From positions 1 to 35,220 of the forward strand of contig CAJMQS010000023.1 of the NCBI GenBank assembly GCA_905215645.1: a DNA stretch of 35,220 bases, given 5' to 3'. Both the position numbers and the translations under genes were made by a program. The notes under the pieces were generated by a model, which saw nothing but the letters and a program-made list of their open reading frames with translations, was not told the origin of the DNA and made no database searches. This document shows positions 23,101 through 29,212 of this stretch, one piece after another (within the stretch, counting starts at the first letter, position 1; the number at the start of each line of letters is the position of its first letter). Source of the stretch: an uncultured bacterium (GTDB lineage Bacteria; Bacillota; Negativicutes; Acidaminococcales; Acidaminococcaceae).

Positions 23101-23180
23101 AGGGGTTGTTGCACAGAACGTGCAGTACCCCTCTATCCTACGGCTCCAGATTCCAGACTCCTGACTGCCGTCTCAAGATA
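23101..23180 (+). repeat. Composite repeat fragment R5
   Basis: A hairpin GGGG-TTGT-TGCAC/GTGCA-GTA-CCCC (about 23101-23132) is followed by CCAGATTCCAGACTCCTGAC, a short-repeat stretch like the start of R2 and R4. The AT repeat is missing. It abuts R2. Confidence 0.5.
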
Positions 23181-23233
23181 TCCACACCCCCCTCCATTCT
23201 CTCCAACCCCGTATACTGGGCTTATCCCCAAAG

Positions 23234-23286
23234 TTATCCACACCTGTGGATAACTTTCTGTGGAAAACACTTTTCCCTGTGGAAAA
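23234..23286 (+). other. DnaA-box module C
   Basis: TTATCCACA (23234), TGTGGATAA (23245), TGTGGAAAA (23259), TGTGGAAAA (23278). Its geometry is identical to modules A and B, and the intervening bases are nearly the same as in A. Confidence 0.9.
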
Positions 23287-23365
23287 CCCCTGGACTCCCT
23301 TGGTATGCCTTCTTTCTCCCTTTCCTGGAATCTTTTATCCACAGCTGGTCCAAATATGATATACT

Positions 23366-23476
23366 ATACCCATACAACCTTTGGAACTGACTGGCTCCCC
23401 TAAAATACAACGTTGTATGAAGTTTGCAGGATGCCAGTTGTCTGAGAAACCGCTGAACACTCGGCGGTTTTCTTCC
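23366..23476 (+). ncRNA. Possible small structured RNA in the origin
   Basis: A good intrinsic terminator (AAACCGCTGA/TCGGCGGTTT, loop ACAC, 23447-23470) ends a stretch with no ORF. It is preceded by a promoter-like TATACT at 23360-23365 and by nested pairing: ACTGGC with GCCAGT, and the palindrome ATACAACGTTGTAT inside. The predicted product is about 110 bases. I do not recognise a known RNA family. The alternative is an untranslated leader of the next gene with an attenuator. Confidence 0.35.
23447..23476 (+). terminator. Intrinsic terminator ahead of the coiled-coil gene
   Basis: A ten-bp stem with one G-T pair and a four-base loop, followed by TTTTCTTCC. It is placed 38 bases upstream of the coiled-coil ORF, so it acts either as terminator of a small RNA or as attenuator of the gene. 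Confidence 0.7.
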
Positions 23477-23514
23477 CGTTCCGGAAATCTACACCATACT
23501 GAGGGATGCCTGTC

Positions 23515-24138
23515 ATGATCACCATCAAAGACTATGCCAAACAAAAAGGGGTTTCCTATGAAGCCATCCGCAAACAGATCAAGCGGTACGATGCAGAGCT
23601 GGAAGGCCACCTGATCAAACAAAACCGGTTTCTCATGCTGGATGATGAAGCCGTCCAATTCCTGGATGGAAAACGTTCGGAAAACCCTGTCATCGTCTAT
23701 GAACAAAATAAAGATGAAGAGCTGGAACAGCTGCGCCAGGAAAACAAGATGCTCCTGATCCAGATGAACACCGTCCAAGATCAGCTGGGAAAAGTCCAGC
23801 AGAAGCTCATTGCGGAAATGAGCACCACCAAGCTGCTCACCCAGGAAAAGGTCCAGTATCTGGAATACAAAGCCCAGTCGGAACAAAAAGAACTCCAGCT
23901 CCAGGATCTGGCCAAAGCCAGAGATGCCGCCCAAGCCAGAGCTGATCAGCAGGAAGCCGTCCTGCGCCTGAAAGAACAGCAGATCGGAGCCCTGACCGCC
24001 GCCAAAGAAACGGCCGCCGCCAATCTGCAGGAAGCCCGCGCCCGTATCGAAGAAGCGGAAGCCCGTGCCAAAGCGGCAGAAGAAGAAACAGAAAGACTGA
24101 AAAAACGCAGTTTCTGGGACCGTCTCTTCAACCGCTGA
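23515..24138 (+). CDS. HTH and coiled-coil protein between the two dnaA genes (RacA/DUF536-like architecture)
   Basis: This 207-residue protein has an N-terminal winged-helix-like segment MITIKDYAKQKGVSYEAIRK with a following LMLDDEAVQFLDG (about 1-52). A long Gln/Ala/Glu-rich coiled coil occupies about 64-196. The C-terminal tip KKRSFWDRLFNR has aromatic and basic residues. This layout resembles plasmid DUF536/KfrA-type proteins and the Bacillus chromosome anchor RacA, without clear sequence identity to any of them. The second ATG is chosen because GAGGG is nine bases upstream. By position it is a candidate origin-binding or anchoring factor, which is inference. Confidence 0.8.
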   Translation: MITIKDYAKQKGVSYEAIRKQIKRYDAELEGHLIKQNRFLMLDDEAVQFLDGKRSENPVIVYEQNKDEELEQLRQENKMLLIQMNTVQDQLGKVQQKLIAEMSTTKLLTQEKVQYLEYKAQSEQKELQLQDLAKARDAAQARADQQEAVLRLKEQQIGALTAAKETAAANLQEARARIEEAEARAKAAEEETERLKKRSFWDRLFNR

Positions 24139-24156
24139 GAAAGGCCAGAGGAAAAG

Positions 24157-24265
24157 TTATCAACAGCTGTGGATAACTCCCTGTGCATAACCTGGATTTT
24201 GTGGATAACCTGGAATGTGGGCTGCCGCGTATTCCTGCCTCCCTTCCAGAAAGAAGTTATCCACA
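24157..24265. other. DnaA-box cluster D upstream of the second dnaA
   Basis: TTATCAACA (24157), TGTGGATAA (24168), TGTGCATAA (24182) and TGTGGATAA (24200) have spacing 11, 14, 18, a degenerate version of modules A-C. A perfect TTATCCACA follows at 24257. The region lies between the coiled-coil gene and the promoter of the second dnaA. Confidence 0.85.
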
Positions 24266-24292
24266 CTGTCCACAGATTTTTCCACAGGTTCG

Positions 24293-24301
24293 TGATATAA
24301 T
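24293..24301 (+). promoter_or_regulatory. Extended -10 promoter of the second dnaA
   Basis: TGATATAAT combines the TGn extension with a perfect TATAAT (24296-24301), 35 bases before the ATG. The -35 region is weak and is preceded by TTTTCCACA and a perfect DnaA box at 24257-24265. Confidence 0.7.
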
Positions 24302-24336
24302 GGAATCTCTATAAAACCACAAAGGATGGATCGGAT

Positions 24337-25728
24337 ATGATGACGAAAAACCTGGCCCAGGTCTGGGCCGAAATGCTTGCTGCCGTAGCTGCCAGCAGTG
24401 AGGGCGGCAGCTGGAAGATCTGGCTGGATCCGGCGCATCCACGCACTCTGACGGAGGACAGCCTATCCCTTGATGTACCCAATAACTATACCAAGACCAC
24501 CATTCAGGAACGGTTCCTTCCCATTATGGAAGAAAGCCTTTCCCAAATCTGCGGCCGTCCCATGAAGATCCTCATGGAAGTCATGGAGACTCCCAAAGTG
24601 GAACAGACCCTCTTTCCGGAATCCACACCCCCTGCTCCGCCAACTTCAGCACCTGTCCCAACAGCACCTGATCGGCCGACGGCCCCGGCTGTCCAGGAAT
24701 TCGACACCCATCTTTCTCCCAAATATACTTTCGATAACTTCATCCGAGGCAAATCCAATGAGGAAGCCTTCAATTTTTCTATGGGCGTGGCAAATGCCCC
24801 AGCCAAAAGCTACAATCCTCTGTTCCTTTACAGCGATCCTGGGCTGGGCAAGACCCATTTGATGAATGCCATCGGCAACTATATCCACCAGAAATTTCCC
24901 CAGATGAAGATCCTCTATACCTCCAGCGAAACCTTCACCAATGAGCTGATCGGTGCCATCCAGCACAATACCAACGAAGCGTTCCGGAACAAATACCGGA
25001 ACATCGATGTCCTGCTCATCGACGATATCCAGTTCCTGCGGAAAAAGGAATCCACCCAGGAAGAATTCTTCCATACTTTTGAAGCCCTGAAACAGGCGGA
25101 TAAACAGATCATCATCTCCAGCGACCGTCCGCCCAAAGAACTGGATACCCTGGAAGAACGGCTGACCAGCCGCTTCATGCAGGGGCTGATCATCGAAATC
25201 AACCATCCTGATTTTGAAACCCGCAGCGCCATCCTGCGGAGCATGGCAGAAAAAGATCATCTGGAATTCCCCCTGGAAGTCATCCAGCTGATTGCCACCA
25301 ACGTAAAGACCAATATCAGAGAACTGGAAGGCGCCTATACCAAAGTCCGTGCCTTTGCCAGCCTGAACCAGCAGCCGGTCACCATGGAACTGGCCCGGAA
25401 AGCCCTCAAGGATCTGGATATGGGCACTACGGCAGAAAAAGTCATCACCGTGGAAGCCATCCAGGAACTAGTAGCCGCCCATTACAAGATCCGAGTGGAA
25501 GATCTGAAAGCCAAGAAGCGCACCCGTTCCATCGCCTATCCCCGGCAGATCGCCATGTACCTGACCCGGGAACTGACGGAGCTTTCCCTGCCTCGGATCG
25601 GTGAATATTTCGGCGGACGGGATCATACCACCGTGCTCCACGCCTGTGACAAGATCGCTGATGACAAAAAAAACCATCCCAATCTGGAACGGCAGCTGGC
25701 CAAACTCATAGAAGAACTGAAAAAATGA
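24337..25728 (+). CDS. dnaA: Chromosomal replication initiator protein DnaA
   Basis: This complete 463-residue DnaA opens the origin and loads helicase. Domain I is residues 1-85 (AQVWAEMLAAVAASSEGGSW with the conserved KIWL). A Pro/Ala-rich linker spans about 86-120. The AAA+ domain has DPGLGKTH (167-174), LLIDD (226-230), SSD (261-263), arginine finger Arg279 (EERLTSRF) and NIRELEG (326-332). Domain IV carries FGGRDHTT (425-432). ATG codons at 24337 and 24340 are both possible after AAAGGATGG. The central ATPase region is strikingly similar to the first dnaA, even in codons. It is followed by another box cluster, then dnaN, as in other bacteria. Confidence 0.97.
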   Translation: MMTKNLAQVWAEMLAAVAASSEGGSWKIWLDPAHPRTLTEDSLSLDVPNNYTKTTIQERFLPIMEESLSQICGRPMKILMEVMETPKVEQTLFPESTPPAPPTSAPVPTAPDRPTAPAVQEFDTHLSPKYTFDNFIRGKSNEEAFNFSMGVANAPAKSYNPLFLYSDPGLGKTHLMNAIGNYIHQKFPQMKILYTSSETFTNELIGAIQHNTNEAFRNKYRNIDVLLIDDIQFLRKKESTQEEFFHTFEALKQADKQIIISSDRPPKELDTLEERLTSRFMQGLIIEINHPDFETRSAILRSMAEKDHLEFPLEVIQLIATNVKTNIRELEGAYTKVRAFASLNQQPVTMELARKALKDLDMGTTAEKVITVEAIQELVAAHYKIRVEDLKAKKRTRSIAYPRQIAMYLTRELTELSLPRIGEYFGGRDHTTVLHACDKIADDKKNHPNLERQLAKLIEELKK

Positions 25729-25761
25729 GGCAGTGCCTCGGAAAATCTCTTCTGTCCAAAG

Positions 25762-25873
25762 TTATCCACAACTTGTGGATAATACTGTGTATAACTTGTT
25801 ATTAAATTTGTGGATAACTGTAAAAGTCCCTAAAAAAGTGGATATGTGGATAAATAGACAGCATTTATCCACA
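25762..25873. other. DnaA-box cluster E and likely unwinding region between dnaA and dnaN
   Basis: Boxes at 25762 (TTATCCACA), 25774 (TGTGGATAA), 25786 (TGTGTATAA), 25809 and 25845 (TGTGGATAA) and 25865 (TTATCCACA), with a near match at about 25878. The stretch 25783-25860 is the most AT-rich of the clusters (TTATTAAATTTG, CTAAAAAAGTGG) and is the best candidate for the duplex-unwinding element. No clear DnaA-trio array was recognised. Confidence 0.7.
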
Positions 25874-26000
25874 AGGTTATCCCACAGGGCTTTCCGGCAT
25901 CTCACAAGGCTTTACGGACTTTTCCACATACCCACAGGCCCTACTACGAAGACTACGGATTTTTAATATTTCACCGTTTTAGAAACAAGGAGGTACTGTC

Positions 26001-27128
26001 ATGCAGTTTTCATGTGAAAGCAAAGAACTGGCGCAAAGCGTCAATATCGTTAAAAGAGCCATCTCAGCCAGCAACAATGCACCGATTTTTTCCGGGATCC
26101 ATGTGATCCTCCAGGGCAACAGCCTGCAGTTGATTGCCATGGACAACACGTATATGATGAACAAACAGCTGGAAGTCAATGGTGAAGAACCGGGAGATAT
26201 CCTGATCCCCGCTAAGGCCATCGGCGATCTCTTAGCCCGGTTCGATCCCGATGAGACGCTGACGATCCAGCAGCTTCCCGGCGAAAAAGAAATGACCCTG
26301 AAAGCAACCAAGGCAAGAGGACAGTACCACATTCCTCTGATGGATCCGGAAGAATATCCGGCCATGCCTCGGTTCCAAGGAGAGCGGACTTTCCAGCTGT
26401 CAGAAGAATTGATCGGGAAACTGATCGACACTACGGTCTATGCTTGTTCCACTGATGCCAGCCGGCCCCTGTATACAGGAGTCTACCTGGAAAAAGCCGG
26501 AAAAAGCCTGACGGCTGTAGGGACCAATACCCACCGTCTGGCCATCAAGGAAGCAGAACTGGAAGAAGGAGATGACAGTGAATTCTCCATGCTGATTCCG
26601 GCCCGGCTCCTGAAGGAAATCCGCAGCAATCTGAACGGAGAACTTCCTGAACCTGTGACCCTGAGCATCCAGGGACGGCAGATTATGGCCAAAGTAGGCA
26701 ACCTCACCATTATTTCCAGCCTGATTGAAGGGAAATTCCCGGATTACAAACGACCTATCCCTCCGTCCTTCAGCAATCGGACGGTATTCAGCCGGGTGGA
26801 TATGGAAAAAGCCATCCAGCGGGTTGCTCTGTTCTCCCAATCCGATTACAACATCGTCCGGCTGGCCATCGATACGGACGGGATCATCCTCTCTTCTGCT
26901 GTCAGCGATATGGGCCAGGGAAAAGAAATCATTTCCTGTCAGACCATTGGGGAAGCTCTGCCTCTGAACATTGCCTTCAATTCCCGCTACATGATGGATT
27001 TCTTCAAGAACTGCGGCAGTGACCAGATCAGCCTGGAGACCAATACTTCCCTGTCGCCGGCCCGTCTGATGCCGGAAGGCGATGCCAGCTATACCTATAT
27101 CCTGACGCCGGTGCGGGTCATCTTCTGA
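26001..27128 (+). CDS. dnaN: DNA polymerase III beta subunit (sliding clamp)
   Basis: This 375-residue clamp subunit dimerises around DNA and tethers polymerase and other factors. Typical features are the N-terminal MQFSCESKELAQSVNIVKRA, HRLAIKEAEL near the middle, LIEGKFPDYKR, and the C-terminal YTYILTPVRVIF, which ends like the clamp tail that forms part of the protein-binding pocket. AAGGAGGTACTGTC precedes the ATG. The stop overlaps the recF start by one base. It is the first gene of a long plus-strand operon. The clamp-like motif in the DnaA paralogue makes the hydrophobic pocket of this protein a candidate partner. Confidence 0.97.
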   Translation: MQFSCESKELAQSVNIVKRAISASNNAPIFSGIHVILQGNSLQLIAMDNTYMMNKQLEVNGEEPGDILIPAKAIGDLLARFDPDETLTIQQLPGEKEMTLKATKARGQYHIPLMDPEEYPAMPRFQGERTFQLSEELIGKLIDTTVYACSTDASRPLYTGVYLEKAGKSLTAVGTNTHRLAIKEAELEEGDDSEFSMLIPARLLKEIRSNLNGELPEPVTLSIQGRQIMAKVGNLTIISSLIEGKFPDYKRPIPPSFSNRTVFSRVDMEKAIQRVALFSQSDYNIVRLAIDTDGIILSSAVSDMGQGKEIISCQTIGEALPLNIAFNSRYMMDFFKNCGSDQISLETNTSLSPARLMPEGDASYTYILTPVRVIF

Positions 27129-28264
27129 TGCGCCTGGAACACCTCCGGCTCCTCCATTTCCGGAATTATCAGCAGGTGTCCATTCCCCTGGAACATGATA
27201 TAACTGTTTTTTATGGGGATAATGCCCAGGGCAAGACCAATCTGTTGGAGGGCATCTATATGGCTGCCAGAGGGTTTTCCTTCCGGACCCGGCATGAAGA
27301 GGAAATCCCCAGCTTCGGAGCAGAAGAGTGGGCAGCTGAACTGCAGTATGGAGACCGCTGCGGGTCCAGCTGCCTCTTGGTGAAACGGTACAAGGTACGG
27401 GGTCGTCTGAAAAAAGAGAATCTCCTGAACGGAAATCCGGTGAGTCCTCGGGAACAGTACGGCCGGGTGAACCTGGTACTCTTTACGCCGGATGACCTGC
27501 AGCTGGTCAAAGGAGACCCGGCCCTGCGCCGGAAGTTCCTGAACATGGAAATCGCCCAGATCAGCCCGGTCTACTATGATCTCCTGGCCCAATACAACCG
27601 GGTGCTCCAGCAGCGGAACAGGTTCCTGAAACAGTGCCGGGAACGGGAAAATTTGGAGGAGGCCCAGCTCTCCGTGTGGGATGGTGCCCTGGCTCGGCTG
27701 GCCGGAGGGATCCTGGATTTCCGGCTCAAGGCGCTGGCAGGGATCCGGGCAGCGGCCCAGCAGGTCTATGACGGCATCACTGGTACCCAGGGAGCCCTGA
27801 CCCTTTCTTATATCCAGAAACAGGGCAGCGGGGAAGCCGTGCTGGAAGAAAATCCAGGCCCGGCAGCCTGGGAGATCTTTTATCGGGAACAGCTGTCTCA
27901 GCGGCACCAGCTGGATTATCTCCGGGGCTATACCAGCCTGGGACCCCATCGGGATGATCTGGAGATCTTCCACGCAGGGCGTCCTCTGCGGATCTACGGC
28001 TCACAGGGGCAGCAGAGGACCGCTGCCCTGGCGCTGAAACTGTCAGAACTGGAATTCATCCGTTCCGTCCGGGAAGAATATCCGGTCCTGCTCCTGGATG
28101 ACGTGCTCAGTGAACTGGATGAGCACCGCCGGGAAAAGCTGCTGGGTTTCATCAACGGGACGGTGCAGACCTTCCTGACGGTGAATGACCGCTCCCTGGC
28201 TCCGGTCAAGGGAGATGCGGCTGCTTACCGGGTACGGGAGGGCAGAATGGAGGCGGAAGGATGA
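27128..28264 (+). CDS. recF: DNA replication and repair protein RecF
   Basis: This 378-residue SMC/ABC-like ATPase helps load RecA at single-strand gaps. Walker A is GDNAQGKT (30-37), after LRLLHFRNY. The signature region includes GSQGQQRTAALALKL, and Walker B is LLLDDVLSELD. It starts one base before the dnaN stop ends and overlaps the next gene by four bases, so translation is tightly coupled. The length is usual. Confidence 0.96.
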   Translation: MRLEHLRLLHFRNYQQVSIPLEHDITVFYGDNAQGKTNLLEGIYMAARGFSFRTRHEEEIPSFGAEEWAAELQYGDRCGSSCLLVKRYKVRGRLKKENLLNGNPVSPREQYGRVNLVLFTPDDLQLVKGDPALRRKFLNMEIAQISPVYYDLLAQYNRVLQQRNRFLKQCRERENLEEAQLSVWDGALARLAGGILDFRLKALAGIRAAAQQVYDGITGTQGALTLSYIQKQGSGEAVLEENPGPAAWEIFYREQLSQRHQLDYLRGYTSLGPHRDDLEIFHAGRPLRIYGSQGQQRTAALALKLSELEFIRSVREEYPVLLLDDVLSELDEHRREKLLGFINGTVQTFLTVNDRSLAPVKGDAAAYRVREGRMEAEG

Positions 28265-28992
28265 AAGATTCAGAACTCCTGGTCTTGAAGGTGCTGCGGA
28301 CTCCCTGGGCCCGGCAGCAGTTCCTGCTCCATTGGCTGCGGAGCCATTGGGCGGAGATCTTGGGCCATACAGCCGCGGACCATTCCCAGCCTTACCGGCT
28401 GGAGAACGGCACCTTGTATGTCCATACGGACAATCCCATGTGGTCCAACCAGCTCCATATGATGCAGGGGAAACTGTTGGGACAGCTGAACCGCCAGCTG
28501 GTTCCGGCTCTCAAGGGGAGGAAAAGGATCCTGCGGGAGCTGAAGTTCTACCATGGCATCATCCAGGAGGAAATCCAGCCCCGAGAGGAAAAGGGTCCGT
28601 TCATGCCCAAGGTGGATCCGTCCCGCCGCTGCCCCGTCTGCGGAGTACCGCTGATCGGGGAAGAAGAAATCTGTTCCGCCTGCCGCCGGGAACAGGTGCA
28701 GGCCCTGCGCCGGGAGATCCGGAAGCAGCTGGTGCTCCGTCCCTGGCTCCGGTATGAAGATTGCCGGGAACTGGTGAAATGTGATAGAATAACATTTACT
28801 GACGTGAAGGCAGTACTGGGAGAATGGGCCCTGAACCAGGCTCTGGATCCCAAAGCGACTGCCCAGGAGAAGGCTTTTGCCGTGCAGCTGGAAACCGGTC
28901 TCCGTCCGGAAGAACTCCAGGAAGAGACCATTGCCCGCACTTTGGAAAAAGCCAGAAGGAGCCGTTATCATGTACCTGCACGTAGGAAATAA
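28261..28992 (+). CDS. DUF721/DciA-like protein with zinc-ribbon insert
   Basis: This 243-residue protein has a DUF721 N-terminal domain (about 10-105, with TLYVHTDNPMWSNQLHMMQG). DUF721 proteins include DciA, the helicase operator used by bacteria lacking DnaC or DnaI. A Cys4 motif follows (C124, C127, C138, C141: CPVC and CSAC), then a basic C-terminal extension of about 100 residues that I do not recognise. It overlaps recF by four bases and remB by 23. If it works like DciA, this origin has two DnaA proteins and a DciA-type loader. Short relatives next to recF are of uncertain role, so I give no gene symbol. Confidence 0.78.
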   Translation: MKDSELLVLKVLRTPWARQQFLLHWLRSHWAEILGHTAADHSQPYRLENGTLYVHTDNPMWSNQLHMMQGKLLGQLNRQLVPALKGRKRILRELKFYHGIIQEEIQPREEKGPFMPKVDPSRRCPVCGVPLIGEEEICSACRREQVQALRREIRKQLVLRPWLRYEDCRELVKCDRITFTDVKAVLGEWALNQALDPKATAQEKAFAVQLETGLRPEELQEETIARTLEKARRSRYHVPARRK

Positions 28993-29197
28993 TTATGTGG
29001 TCCGCTGTGATGAGATCATCGGGATCTTCGATATCCGGAACAAGCGGACCAACATCTACCGGTTTTTCCTGAGGCCCAAACTGGGGAAAGCAAATGTCAT
29101 CGATCTGACAGACGATTTTCCGCCTTCCAGCTGCGTGGTGACCCGGGATAAGATCATCCTCTCAGGGATTTCCAGCAAGACCCTGCAAAAACGCTGA
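28970..29197 (+). CDS. remB: RemB-like (DUF370) regulatory protein
   Basis: This 75-residue protein starts MYLHVGNNYVVRCDEIIGIF, typical of the DUF370 family, and has NVIDLTDD and a basic C-terminus. In Bacillus yaaB/remB lies between recF and gyrB, as here, and the related RemA regulates biofilm genes. Whether it binds DNA in this organism is unknown. The ATG at 28970 follows AGAAGGAGCC and lies inside the end of the DUF721 gene (other frame). A longer frame upstream is an overlap artefact. Confidence 0.88.
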   Translation: MYLHVGNNYVVRCDEIIGIFDIRNKRTNIYRFFLRPKLGKANVIDLTDDFPPSSCVVTRDKIILSGISSKTLQKR

Positions 29198-29212
29198 CAT
29201 CGGGAGGTTTGT

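Larger units (their letters stand above)
22650..23514. other. Origin segment between the first dnaA and the coiled-coil gene (DnaA-box modules B and C)
   Basis: This 865-base non-coding stretch holds a terminator (22703-22744), module B, repeat copies R2 and R5, module C, a further box at 23335-23343 and a possible small RNA. Perfect boxes are at 22813, 22825, 22836 (reverse), 22925, 23234, 23245 (reverse) and 23335, with near matches TTATCCCCA at 22913 and 23222. I take it, with 21.33-21.45, 24.15-24.27 and 25.76-25.88 kb, as the origin region. Confidence 0.8.

Noticed and set aside
22942..23180. Small ORFs across R2 and R5 (for example 22837-23253)
   Set aside because: They read through DnaA boxes and repeat DNA, have no ribosome-binding site and differ in frame between repeat copies.
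21334..23286. CRISPR-like array in the origin
   Set aside because: The three repeats are 53 bp modules hundreds to over a thousand bases apart made of DnaA boxes, without regular spacers or cas genes.
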